A stretch of DNA of 64,000 nt from Halalkalibacter akibai JCM 9157 (GCF_000513135.1 NZ_BAUV01000019.1:1-64000), one strand, 5' to 3'. Shown: positions 53,977-62,595, counted from the stretch's first letter. Translations and numbers: made by a program. The notes: generated by a model not told the origin, from the letters alone.

Positions 53977-54024
53977 AGGTGCCTGACCCCCAGCGCTTTA
54001 AAGCGCTGGGGGTCAGGCACCTTT
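53977..54024. repeat. Palindromic intergenic repeat, copy 8 (perfect)
   Basis: Perfect inverted repeat, AGGTGCCTGACCCCCAGCGC and its complement around TTTAAA, followed by TTTTTT. The best-conserved copy in the window. Confidence 0.93.
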
Positions 54025-54036
54025 TTTATAATATAC

Positions 54037-54084
54037 ATGACACTTGTCATACTCCATAGTTGACGTTCATGACTTCTTTGTCAC
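54037..54084 (+). promoter_or_regulatory. Inverted repeats upstream of des, candidate DesR operator
   Basis: ATGACACTTGTCAT (54037-54050) and TGACTTCTTTGTCA (54070-54083) are two dyads with TGAC/GTCA arms 20 bases apart, about 70-115 bases before the desaturase start. DesR of Bacillus binds paired sites upstream of des. The assignment is by position and symmetry. Confidence 0.5.
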
Positions 54085-54154
54085 GTGTTTATCTTTTATG
54101 ATTAGGTTAATGAAATCTCCAACTACACAAATCGTTCCTTTCAAGGAGGAAATT

Positions 54155-55213
54155 ATGAGTACACAAAAACAGAAATTAGCTCAACTTAGAAAAAGTATTG
54201 CCCCTTTTGAAAAATCAGACGTTAAATCGAGTATTAAACAAATTATAAATACGATTCCACCGTTTTTCTTATTGTGGTTTTTAGCTTACCAAAGCTTAGC
54301 GGTATCGATGTGGTTAACGTTTGCGTTTGCAGTGGTAGCATCGGGGTTTGTTGTCAGGATCTTTATTATTTTTCATGATTGTTGTCATGGTTCTTTCTTT
54401 AAAAATAAGAAGGCTAATCAGATTCTCGGTAATATTACTGGAGTAATCACGATGTTTCCTTTTGAAAAATGGAAACGTGAGCATTCCATTCATCATGCAA
54501 CAAGCGGCAATTTAGATAAACGTGGTACAGGTGATATTTGGGTAATGACTGTTGAAGAATATGTAGCTGCATCATTTAAAGAAAGACTACAGTATAGATT
54601 GTATCGAAATCCACTTGTTATGTTTGGACTTGGACCGCTTTTCTTGTTTTTCATTACAAATCGAATTAATCGAAGTGACGCAAGAAAAAAGGAAAGAATA
54701 AATACACATGCAATCACAATCTCAGTTGTAGCACTTTATTCACTAATCATTTGGATGATTGGTTGGCAAGCATTTCTTCTTATTCAAGCACCAATTTTAT
54801 TTGTGTCAGGAATGCTAGGAATTTGGTTGTTCTATGTACAACATCAGTTTGAAGATTCTTATTTTGAAGATGAAACAGAGTGGGACTATGTAAAAGCGGC
54901 TGTTGATGGAAGTTCTTATTACAAGTTACCGAAAATTTTGCAATGGGTAACTGGGAACATTGGTTATCACCATGTTCATCATCTAAGTCCAAGAGTTCCA
55001 AATTATAAATTGGAAGAGGTTCATGAAACAACGATTCCATTACAAAAAGCTACGACAATCACAATGGGTACTAGTTTAGAGTCTATTCGCTTTCGTCTTT
55101 ATGATGAAAGTAAAAAGACATTTGTAAGCTTCAAAGAAGTAAAGCACCTTCTTCCAAAAGCTAAGGAAAAATTAGAGATAAAGAATAGAAGAGCAAGTCT
55201 TCAAGGAAAATAA
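54155..55213 (+). CDS. des: Acyl-lipid fatty acid desaturase
   Basis: 352 residues from the ATG at 54155 behind AAGGAGG; the longer frame covers the promoter. The three histidine boxes H-D-C-C-H, H-S-I-H-H and H-H-V-H-H ligate the di-iron centre. Four membrane segments. It inserts a cis double bond into membrane phospholipid acyl chains in the cold. It precedes desK-desR as in Bacillus subtilis, though a terminator separates them. Confidence 0.94.
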   Translation: MSTQKQKLAQLRKSIAPFEKSDVKSSIKQIINTIPPFFLLWFLAYQSLAVSMWLTFAFAVVASGFVVRIFIIFHDCCHGSFFKNKKANQILGNITGVITMFPFEKWKREHSIHHATSGNLDKRGTGDIWVMTVEEYVAASFKERLQYRLYRNPLVMFGLGPLFLFFITNRINRSDARKKERINTHAITISVVALYSLIIWMIGWQAFLLIQAPILFVSGMLGIWLFYVQHQFEDSYFEDETEWDYVKAAVDGSSYYKLPKILQWVTGNIGYHHVHHLSPRVPNYKLEEVHETTIPLQKATTITMGTSLESIRFRLYDESKKTFVSFKEVKHLLPKAKEKLEIKNRRASLQGK

Positions 55214-55218
55214 AAAAT

Positions 55219-55261
55219 AAGCGAAAAAACCGTTCAACGTTTCATTGAATGGTTTTTCTTT
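55219..55261 (+). terminator. Intrinsic terminator between des and desK
   Basis: AAAAACCGTTCAA pairs with TTGAATGGTTTTT, followed by CTTT. Confidence 0.82.
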
Positions 55262-55334
55262 GCTTAAATCCATACAATTTTATGTCAAATATTGTATGAT
55301 AGTATCAAACACCCAAAAAAGAGAGGAGGCTACT

Positions 55335-56461
55335 ATGCAAAATTGGTATAACATTTTTCCGAAGAATACTGGACTAAGTATTTACGTCTGGATAATTTTT
55401 TGTTTATTACCTTTTTATTTTATTTTCCGATCTTCGTCTTCGACAGAAATTATATTCGGAATTATAATGATTTTGCTCTTTTTTCTTTCATACAGGTTAT
55501 CGTTCATATCCAAAAGCTGGCCAGTTTATCTGTGGGTAGGGTTGAAATGGCCATCAGTATTATAATGACCCTGTTTTATGGGTATGTGTATTTTGCACTT
55601 TTCTTAGCGTTTTTCATTGGAAACGTTCAAAGTAAAATTGGCTTCTTTACGTTGTACATTGTTCATTTATTAACGACCATTATTGCAGTGAGTTTGAGCT
55701 TTTTTACGCAAAACGAATTATTTTTTGCGCAATTCCCTTTTATCATAATTTCCATAATAGGAGTTATCCTCTTGCCTTTTAATACGTATAATCGAAACAA
55801 GCGTGAAAAATTAGAAGGACAATTAGAAGATGCGAATAAGCGAATCTCTCAATTAATGGTAATTGAAGAACGTCAGCGGATTGCACGTGATTTACATGAT
55901 ACACTTGGCCAAAAATTGTCATTGATCGGGTTGAAAAGTGATTTAGCTAGGAAGTTAATTGAAAAAAATCCTGACTCAGCCAAAGCTGAACTCAGTGACA
56001 TAAATCAAACAGCTAGAACGGCTTTAAAAGAAGTTCGTGAGATGGTATCTGATATGCGCGGAGCTAAACTGGAAGAGGAAATGATCCACATTCAGCAGAT
56101 TTTAAAAGCTGCCGAAATGGAATTTCAATTCGATGGCAACGCTCAATTAAAGAGTACTCCACTATTAGTTGAAAATGTCGTCAGTATGTGTTTAAAAGAG
56201 ACGGTCACTAATGTTGTTAAGCATAGTCAAGCTAAATTATGCAAGGTGAGTATTAAAGAATCACCTGATGAATTGCGAATTATTGTACAAGATGATGGAG
56301 TGGGATTTTCAGGCACTTCTTTAGGAAATGGTTTAAGGGGAATTAGAGAAAGATTAGAATTTGTAAACGGGAGTTTAGAAATTTCACAAGCAAATGGAAC
56401 TATTGTTGTTATTAAAGTACCAAATGCTATAAAACAAAAGGCCAAGGAGGGATTGATTTGA
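55335..56461 (+). pseudogene. desK: Thermosensor histidine kinase DesK, one frameshift
   Basis: ATG at 55335 behind GAGGAGG. The N-terminal membrane part (W-I-I-F-C-L-L-P-F-Y-F-I-F) is in one frame up to ...LWVG. One base restored near 55538-55542 gives V-E-M-A-I-S-I-I-M-T and the rest: five membrane segments in all, the HisKA_3 box E-E-R-Q-R-I-A-R-D-L-H-D-T-L-G-Q, and the ATPase domain with D-D-G-V-G-F. The product is about 375 residues. It senses membrane thickness and phosphorylates DesR. Confidence 0.92.
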
Positions 56462-57057
56462 TTCGAATTGTCATTGCCGAAGATCAGCGCATGTTACTCG
56501 GAGCACTTAGTTCTTTACTTGATTTAGAAGATGATATGGAAGTTGTCGGTAGAGCTAGAAATGGTGAAGAAGCAATAGCACTAGTACATGAACACAAGCC
56601 GGATGTTTGCATTATGGATATTGAAATGCCGGTGAAAAGTGGACTTGAGGCTGCAGAGGAACTAATTAACGAGCCTTGTAAGGTTATTATACTAACGACA
56701 TTTGCTCGTGCAGGTTATTTTGAACGTGCGCGAGATGCAGAGGTAAGTGGATACTTATTAAAGGATAGCCCCAGTGAAGAACTAGCTAATTCAATTCGCA
56801 CAATTATGGACGGAAGGCGTATTTACGCACCTGAATTAGTTGATCTCGCATTTGAAAATAAAAATCCCCTCACAAACCGAGAAAAACAAGTAATGGAATT
56901 GATCGCAGATGGAAAAAGCACGAGTGAAATCGCAAAAGAACTTTTCTTGACAAATGGTACGGTGCGAAATTATATATCTGTTATTTTAGATAAGCTGGAT
57001 GTTGGCAACAGAATCGAAGCTATCTCGAGATTCAAGGAAAAAGGCTGGTTTAAATAA
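56458..57057 (+). CDS. desR: Response regulator DesR (NarL/LuxR family)
   Basis: 199 residues, TTG start overlapping the desK stop by four bases, with AAGGAGG upstream. The receiver domain has E-D at 8-9, the phospho-accepting Asp in C-I-M-D-I-E-M-P (about residue 54), T at 80s and K-D-S-P. The LuxR helix-turn-helix (L-T-N-R-E-K-Q-V-M-E-L, G-T-V-R-N-Y-I-S) closes it. It activates des when phosphorylated. Confidence 0.95.
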   Translation: MIRIVIAEDQRMLLGALSSLLDLEDDMEVVGRARNGEEAIALVHEHKPDVCIMDIEMPVKSGLEAAEELINEPCKVIILTTFARAGYFERARDAEVSGYLLKDSPSEELANSIRTIMDGRRIYAPELVDLAFENKNPLTNREKQVMELIADGKSTSEIAKELFLTNGTVRNYISVILDKLDVGNRIEAISRFKEKGWFK

Positions 57058-57065
57058 ATACTGAT

Positions 57066-57108
57066 GAAAGGCTGATTCTATTTAGATTAATAGAATCAGC
57101 CTTTTTAA
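57066..57108 (+). terminator. Intrinsic terminator
   Basis: AAAGGCTGATTCTATT pairs with AATAGAATCAGCCTTT; it ends desKR. Confidence 0.87.
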
Positions 57109-57141
57109 GGGAATTTATGTTTTATAACAGTTTATTTTATT

Positions 57142-57276
57142 TTAGAGGTGTTCAACGTGACTTAAACATTTATCGCACTGGGTTAAATAGGATTCATGCA
57201 TTTCTACAATCTTTTTTCCGCAATCAGTACAGATTTTCGGTTCGATATTTCTGAATTGTTCAGGTGTAGGTGTCAT
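57142..57276 (-). CDS. YhfH-like small zinc-ribbon protein
   Basis: 44 residues starting MTPTPEQFRNIEPKIC. The pairs C-T-D-C and C-D-K-C around H-E-S-Y-L match the small YhfH protein of Bacillus. GGAGGG lies eight bases before the ATG. Probably binds one zinc; function unknown. Confidence 0.82.
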   Translation of the reverse strand: MTPTPEQFRNIEPKICTDCGKKIVEMHESYLTQCDKCLSHVEHL

Positions 57277-57469
57277 TGGTAAATCCCTCCATTGTCTTTT
57301 GTTAGTTTCATTGTATTATAACAGTTATTAAAAATCAATAGTGTTTTATAATAATTATTTTTGCAATGAATTATTTAGTCTTGGAAGTTGATTTATGGGG
57401 TTTGAGAATTGTCTCTGATGCTGTTCATGGTAATATGTATGTATCTGACAAATGAGTGAGGGAAAATAA

Positions 57470-58423
57470 ATGAATCTAGAAAAAAATCAAAAAAAAGCTA
57501 GGTTAATTGGAATCTGCCTCGTCCTGTTGGGAGCAGTGCTATGGGGGATATCAGGAACTGTGGGGCAATATTTATTTGAGCAACAAGCCTTTAATGCCGA
57601 GTGGTTAACGGTTATTCGCTTGTTAAGTGCTGGAGTTGTTCTACTATGCTTAGCTATTATAGGGGGGAACAAGAAAATCTGGAGTATCTGGACGACTCGG
57701 TCTAATCAGATAAACTTGGTTCTATTTGGAGTTTTTGGCATGCTGGCCGTTCAATACACGTACTTTGCTGCAATTGAAGCTAGTAATGCTGCTACTGCAA
57801 CACTTCTTCAATATACCGGGCCAGTGATGATCGTTTTATACCTATTATTTCGATTTAGAACGTTACCAACTAAGAATCAGATTGTTGCAATCTTTTTTGC
57901 TCTGTTAGGAACATTTTTATTAGTGACACATGGAAACTTCACAACGTTGTCAATTTCAGGATGGGCGTTATTCTGGGGGCTTGCATCAGCAGTTGCTCTT
58001 GCTTTTTATACGTTACAGCCTATAAAACTTTTAAATGAGTTTGGATCAACTGTCGTAGTTGGATGGGGCATGATAATAGGTGGGGTTGGAATGAGTTTTA
58101 TCCATCCACCATGGCAGGTAGTTGGGCATATTTCATTTACGTCTATTCTGGCTCTCTTGTTCGTTATTGTCTTTGGTACAATTATAGCTTTTTACAGTTA
58201 TCTAGAGAGCTTAAAATACCTTAAGCCAACAGAAACAAGTTTACTTGCTTGTGCCGAACCATTATCAGCGGCAATACTAGCGGTTGTTTGGTTAAATGTT
58301 GTGTTTGGAATTTCAGAATGGGTCGGCGCATTTTGCATTATTGCTACGATTGTAATTCTGTCAAGTACTAAGGAGAAGCAAGGGGGGAATTCAGAGTTGA
58401 AGTTAAAAGAAGAAGTGGGATAG
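57470..58423 (+). CDS. EamA/DMT family transporter
   Basis: 317 residues with ten hydrophobic segments in two EamA repeats (about 12-145 and 160-300). G-A-V-L-W-G-I-S-G-T-V-G in segment 1 and T-E-T-S-L-L-A-C-A-E-P-L-S-A in the second repeat are typical. Exports or imports a small metabolite; the substrate is unknown. The ATG at 57470 has GTGAGGG upstream. Confidence 0.9.
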   Translation: MNLEKNQKKARLIGICLVLLGAVLWGISGTVGQYLFEQQAFNAEWLTVIRLLSAGVVLLCLAIIGGNKKIWSIWTTRSNQINLVLFGVFGMLAVQYTYFAAIEASNAATATLLQYTGPVMIVLYLLFRFRTLPTKNQIVAIFFALLGTFLLVTHGNFTTLSISGWALFWGLASAVALAFYTLQPIKLLNEFGSTVVVGWGMIIGGVGMSFIHPPWQVVGHISFTSILALLFVIVFGTIIAFYSYLESLKYLKPTETSLLACAEPLSAAILAVVWLNVVFGISEWVGAFCIIATIVILSSTKEKQGGNSELKLKEEVG

Positions 58424-58504
58424 AGTGTCTGCTATCAATAAATTTGACTTCATTAACTGTAGCAACTATTATTACAGTATTGGTTACAGGAGGAAGGAAA
58501 CCTT

Positions 58505-58924
58505 GTGAATAGTGAGTTTACAATAGCCGTCCATAGTTTAGTTTTTTTAGCATATTTGCCAGATCATATGGCAAGTAGCCAAGTTATCGCGAACAATGTA
58601 GCGACAAACCCTGCTAGGATTCGTAAAATCATGAGTTGTTTGCGTAAGAATGAACTTATTCAAACAAAAGAGGGGATCGGCGGCGGGTATATCCTCAAAA
58701 AAGATCCTAATGAGATTACTTTAGGACAAATTTACCGCTCAGTTTCTTGCGGAACGATTAAACCAAATTGGTGTTCAGGAGACCCTGAGGTAAATTGCGT
58801 GATTGCTTCAAATATTTCAATTGTTATGGATGACGTTTTTGAGGATGCTGATCAATACTTTTCAATGTATCTCGATCAAATATCAATTGCTTCTATATTA
58901 AATAAAATAAAACAATTTCAATAA
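58505..58924 (+). CDS. Rrf2 family transcriptional regulator
   Basis: 139 residues, GTG start behind AGGAGG. The winged helix-turn-helix (A-S-S-Q-V-I-A-N-N-V-A-T-N-P-A-R-I-R) and the wing G-I-G-G-G-Y-I-L are Rrf2. Three cysteines (S-C-G-T-I-K-P-N-W-C and V-N-C) stand in the region that holds an iron-sulfur cluster in IscR/NsrR. The next gene, a quinone-oxidoreductase-like enzyme, is the probable target. Confidence 0.88.
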   Translation: MNSEFTIAVHSLVFLAYLPDHMASSQVIANNVATNPARIRKIMSCLRKNELIQTKEGIGGGYILKKDPNEITLGQIYRSVSCGTIKPNWCSGDPEVNCVIASNISIVMDDVFEDADQYFSMYLDQISIASILNKIKQFQ

Positions 58925-59042
58925 TTGTTTTATTTTATGAATTAACTGTAATTTTTTTAATTGCAGTTAGAATAGTTATCCTGATTGAGAGCTAGGTTAT
59001 ATTATAGAAGAATTTTTCTTTGTGAATGAAAGGAGTTTTTTA

Positions 59043-60062
59043 ATGGAAACGATGAAGGCAGTAGGATTGTTTCGGTACCTTCCTATCGAAGATAAAGAAA
59101 GTTTATTAGATCTTGAAATAGAGAAACCGTCTCCAAAAGGCAGAGATTTACTAATTAAGGTCAAAGCAATTTCAGTGAATCCAGTAGATACTAAAGTAAG
59201 AAAGCCGAAGGAGAAAACAGAGGAAATCGCAAAAATTTTAGGGTGGGATGTAGCCGGTATAGTCGAGGAGGTTGGGTCTGGTTCTTCCTTGTTTAAAGAG
59301 GGCGATGAAGTTTATTATGCAGGTAGTATTACTCGTCAAGGAGGAAACAGTGAATATCATCTAGTAGATGAACAACTTGTTGGGAATAAACCGAGCTCAC
59401 TTTCCTTTGCAGAAGCTGCTGCATTACCACTTACGGCGCTTACGGCGTGGGAAGGGCTATTTGAGCGATTAGCTATTGCAAAAGAAGGAAACCGCGACAA
59501 AACGATTTTAATTATTGGAGCAGCTGGCGGTGTTGGTTCAATTGCGATACAACTAGCTAAGTGGGCAGGATTAAAGGTAATAGGCACAGCTTCACGGCCA
59601 GACTCCGTTCGTTGGGTAAAAGAACGGGGGGCAGATTACGTTATTAACCACCACCATTCTTTTCTTACGCAGTTAAAAGAACTTGATTTAGACGAGGTTG
59701 ATTATATTTTCTGTTTAAATCAGACTGGTCAACACTGGGAGAACATGTCTGAAGCGATTAAGCCTCAAGGGAAAATTTGCTCCATTTATGAAACAAATGA
59801 GAAACTGAATCTCTTTCCTCTTTTCCAAAAGAGTGCTACTTTTGTTTGGGAGTTTATGTTTACACGTGCTAGGTTCGAAACGCCAGATATGATTGAGCAG
59901 CACCATATCTTGAATGCAGTGGCTAAATTGATTGATTCTAAGACAATTGAATCAACTGTAAATAAGGTAATCAGTCCAATCAATGCCGAAAATATACGTA
60001 AGGCACATGCAGAACTAGAAGCAGGGACAGCGATAGGGAAAATTGTGTTAGAGGATTTTTAG
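59043..60062 (+). CDS. Zinc-type alcohol dehydrogenase-like / NADPH:quinone oxidoreductase
   Basis: 339 residues from the ATG at 59043 behind AAAGGAG. MDR fold: N-P-V-D-T-K-V-R near residue 45, G-W-D-V-A-G-I-V, L-P-L-T-A-L-T-A-W-E and the NADPH loop G-A-A-G-G-V-G-S-I-A. Zinc ligands are absent, as in the quinone reductase branch. It reduces quinones or enals and probably answers to the adjacent Rrf2 regulator. Confidence 0.87.
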   Translation: METMKAVGLFRYLPIEDKESLLDLEIEKPSPKGRDLLIKVKAISVNPVDTKVRKPKEKTEEIAKILGWDVAGIVEEVGSGSSLFKEGDEVYYAGSITRQGGNSEYHLVDEQLVGNKPSSLSFAEAAALPLTALTAWEGLFERLAIAKEGNRDKTILIIGAAGGVGSIAIQLAKWAGLKVIGTASRPDSVRWVKERGADYVINHHHSFLTQLKELDLDEVDYIFCLNQTGQHWENMSEAIKPQGKICSIYETNEKLNLFPLFQKSATFVWEFMFTRARFETPDMIEQHHILNAVAKLIDSKTIESTVNKVISPINAENIRKAHAELEAGTAIGKIVLEDF

Positions 60063-60118
60063 ACATGTGGCAATTTGTTTAATTCATCAACTGTTTATCA
60101 TATTACTACAAAATCAAT

Positions 60119-60158
60119 GATTAAGCCTAAGCAGCTATTTAAGCTTAGGTTTTCCCAC
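60119..60158 (+). terminator. Hairpin terminator
   Basis: AAGCCTAAGC pairs with GCTTAGGTTT; the T-run is short. Confidence 0.55.
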
Positions 60159-60277
60159 CTATCGTAACTGTAACTTTTTTTGTAACATATTGAACGGGAC
60201 TATAGTAAACTAAGTTTGCTTTAAATGAATTTTGCACCATTTAAGATAATATCTAAAAAAAGGAAGGTAAATAGAAC

Positions 60278-60655
60278 ATGCTTTTTTTTTTCGTACTATT
60301 ACTTTTAATAGGTCTCTTAATTTTTATTTGCGAACGAGTAGTGCCTGTAAATGGAATAAATTATTTTGACCTTGAATCTGATCAATTGAGAAAAGAAGTT
60401 GTTCTAGTAGATGTCAGAGATTACAATGGTGCAACAAAACTGCCGGTAGAGGGAGTCATTCACCTTCCTTTTGCTTATATTAAAAGACATTTTAGAGAAA
60501 TCAAAAGCAAGGAAGTTGTCCTTGTTGTATCTGATCCAATTCTACTAAACTTAAGTGTTCGTTTCTTACGTCGTAAAGGTTTTCATGTTATTGGGTGTTA
60601 CCGCCCGGACCATTTAGTCATCCAAGAAAGTGAAGTTAAGCAAGTGAAAGCCTGA
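60278..60655 (+). CDS. Membrane-anchored rhodanese-like protein without the catalytic cysteine
   Basis: 125 residues: one N-terminal membrane helix (about 2-20) and a rhodanese fold with V-L-V-D-V-R-D and H-L-P-F-A-Y-I. The active-site loop that normally reads C-x-x-G-x-R-S is here V-S-D-P-I-L-L-N, with no Cys, so it cannot carry sulfur in the usual way. It is probably a binding or regulatory module facing the cytoplasm. It is a single gene with its own terminator. Confidence 0.82.
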   Translation: MLFFFVLLLLIGLLIFICERVVPVNGINYFDLESDQLRKEVVLVDVRDYNGATKLPVEGVIHLPFAYIKRHFREIKSKEVVLVVSDPILLNLSVRFLRRKGFHVIGCYRPDHLVIQESEVKQVKA

Positions 60656-60686
60656 GTGGAAACAATTTACAATTGTTGAGAAAAGA

Positions 60687-60723
60687 AGTTCCTGAGTAAG
60701 ACAGATCAGGAACTTTTTTTATG
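60687..60723 (+). terminator. Intrinsic terminator
   Basis: AGTTCCTGA pairs with TCAGGAACT, followed by seven T. Confidence 0.87.
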
Positions 60724-61016
60724 GTTAAGGGTAAAACTTCATCTCTGATAGAAAGGTAATATATTGGGAGTTTCAAATGGTTTTACGAAAGATTGAAGAC
60801 AGGATAAGGTGAGTCAATTGTTCTTCTGACAATTGAGATAATCATCTATTCACAATAGTCATCATGATAAACTGTAAGCAACTATAAGAAGCGACATGCA
60901 AGTCGTTTCAAAAAAAGAAACGTTTTTATTATTCATAATGTAACTTTTATAAGAATTAAACGTCTTTAAAACTAATAAGAGTAAACAGCTATTTAAATTA
61001 AAGAGAGGTGATTTAT
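60724..61016 (+). other. Intergenic region upstream of the ECF sigma operon
   Basis: It holds the candidate ECF promoter described at 60939-60964 and a small GTTTCa-aaaaa-GAAAC hairpin at about 60905-60922. No gene or other signal was found. Confidence 0.5.
60939..60964 (+). promoter_or_regulatory. Candidate ECF sigma promoter (autoregulatory)
   Basis: TGTAAC (60939-60944) and CGTC (60961-60964) are exactly 16 bases apart, the ECF layout of Bacillus SigW/SigX/SigM promoters. It lies about 50 bases before the sigma gene start. Confidence 0.65.
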
Positions 61017-61544
61017 TTGAGGGAGGAAACCCAAAATCAAAAAATACTTGATTGGTATAATCAATATAGTTCTGATATATATCGTTTTATTTTCATGATG
61101 ATAGGGGACCAGGAGCAAGCAAAAGACTTAACTCACGATACGTATTTAAAAGCTTATAAAAGTTTAATTCACTATAAGAACGAAACAAGTGATAAAAACT
61201 GGTTATACCGACTTGCTCGTCATGTCACTATTGATTATATGCGCAAGAAAAAACCATTACTATATATGGTTGAAACTTTTGCAATAATAAAAATCGACCC
61301 GAACTGTCCTGAAAAATTAACACAACTTGATGAAAATGAACAGTACTTGTATAGATCGCTTAGGAGATTAAAAAGGTCTTACCGAGAAGTCATCATTCTT
61401 AGGAAAGTGAAAGAGTTATCTATTAAAGAAACATCAGAAGTGCTTAACTGGTCTGAAAGTAAAGTGAAGGTCACGTTACTCAGAGCCTTATCTGCTTTAA
61501 AAAAGCAATTAGAAGAGGAGGGATATGAGCATGAAGCGTTCTGA
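61017..61544 (+). CDS. ECF-type RNA polymerase sigma factor
   Basis: 175 residues from the TTG at 61017 (AGAGAGG eight bases upstream; the GTG at 61008 overlaps it). Region 2 has D-Q-E-Q-A-K-D-L-T-H-D-T-Y-L-K-A-Y and W-L-Y-R-L-A-R-H-V-T-I-D; region 4 has L-S-I-K-E-T-S-E-V-L-N-W-S-E-S-K-V-K. A membrane anti-sigma gene overlaps its end by 14 bases, the classical arrangement. Confidence 0.92.
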   Translation: MREETQNQKILDWYNQYSSDIYRFIFMMIGDQEQAKDLTHDTYLKAYKSLIHYKNETSDKNWLYRLARHVTIDYMRKKKPLLYMVETFAIIKIDPNCPEKLTQLDENEQYLYRSLRRLKRSYREVIILRKVKELSIKETSEVLNWSESKVKVTLLRALSALKKQLEEEGYEHEAF

Positions 61545-62295
61545 CGAAAAAACTCAGCTTGACAAAACACTCTCGCAGTTAAAGAAGATTGATTTTACAG
61601 ATAGAGAGAAAGAAAATCTGCGATCTAAATTATTAACAAGTATCGAAGAAAGGAATAGAAAACGTAACCACATTCATTTATCGCTGCCTATTTTATCAGC
61701 TATTATCGCATCGGTTATATTTTTTGTAGGTGCTTATTTATTTATGCCAACTCTTTTGAATGAAAATCATTCAGATCAGAACTCGAACCATGAAACGTTA
61801 GAAAATGAATTGACGGACTTATTTGATCATGATGTTTACTTACCAAAGATTGAGAACCACTCGATTGGTTTGATTTGGATTCCAAATAACGAAGTTCCAG
61901 AGGGTTTTCCTAGTATGAACGGAGCCGTTATTGCTTATATGGCCGATGAAAGAAACGAGAAGTATGTGAGTGAAGAAATGAAGGTCCAACTATTGACTCA
62001 AGGAGAAGTCATATATGGTGAACACGTTAATGAGGAGGAGATTAGTGTACTTGTTTATATCATGGATTATGAAGAAGCGGTAACTCCCAAAGGAGAATTA
62101 ATGCAGATAGAAGGGATTAACGTGCGCCATCAGTTTAACCCTAATGACCGTGAAGTAGTATTCAGTTTCCGTTTATCTGACTTAGTTTACTACATAACTG
62201 TTAAACTCAGTGACGGCAAAACAGATGGAGAAGCGGTTGAGATCGTAGAGACTTTCTTGAAACAAATAGAACCTAAACGTGTAGGTGGAAACTAG
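61531..62295 (+). CDS. Single-pass membrane anti-sigma factor
   Basis: 254 residues from the second ATG at 61531; GAGGAGGG is too close to the ATG at 61525. A cytoplasmic N-terminus of about 45 residues (T-L-S-Q-L-K-K-I-D-F-T-D) would bind the sigma factor. One membrane helix (about 48-70) and an acidic outer domain follow. Function is inferred from overlap with the ECF gene and topology. No zinc-binding HxxxCxxC motif is present. Confidence 0.82.
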   Translation: MKRSDEKTQLDKTLSQLKKIDFTDREKENLRSKLLTSIEERNRKRNHIHLSLPILSAIIASVIFFVGAYLFMPTLLNENHSDQNSNHETLENELTDLFDHDVYLPKIENHSIGLIWIPNNEVPEGFPSMNGAVIAYMADERNEKYVSEEMKVQLLTQGEVIYGEHVNEEEISVLVYIMDYEEAVTPKGELMQIEGINVRHQFNPNDREVVFSFRLSDLVYYITVKLSDGKTDGEAVEIVETFLKQIEPKRVGGN

Positions 62296-62334
62296 GATGT
62301 GAAGTCCTAGTTTTCTCCCTAGAGAGGGAGGCAC
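62288..62334 (+). terminator. Tandem hairpins ending the sigma operon
   Basis: CTAGGA/TCCTAG followed by TTTT (about 62292-62313), and CTCCCT/AGGGAG (62316-62331) close behind. Confidence 0.65.
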
Positions 62335-62341
62335 TCCTTTT

Positions 62342-62458
62342 TATCTTCTAATTTTTAAATATATCTACTAATAGGTACGCAATATCACCTAATTTCGCAT
62401 TGTTTCTATTAATTCAGTACCTTTATCTTCTAAATTACGAAAATATCTACTAATCCAT
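62342..62458 (-). repeat. Second six-unit phased repeat array (inverse of that at 23991)
   Basis: TATCTACT or near variants (the complement of AGTAGATA) begin at 62342, 62362, 62383, 62403, 62424 and 62444, alternating 20 and 21 bases apart. The unit continues AATTT or similar, as in the first array read backwards. No ORF or cas gene is associated. Confidence 0.82.
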
Positions 62459-62460
62459 AT

Positions 62461-62485
62461 TTCAACTACGAAATTCGTAGTTGAA
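62461..62485. repeat. 25-base perfect palindrome
   Basis: TTCAACTACGAA and its complement TTCGTAGTTGAA flank a single A. It directly follows the phased array and lies 110 bases before the PspC gene. It could be an operator or a hairpin terminator without a T-run. Confidence 0.75.
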
Positions 62486-62595
62486 CAACAAGAATCACTA
62501 ACGCCTACTTCGTGAAAACATTTTTAATTCAATCAACTGCCTAAATTACATATGGTAAAATAAGGGCGGTTAACAAAATTAAGGGAGAGATTAAA

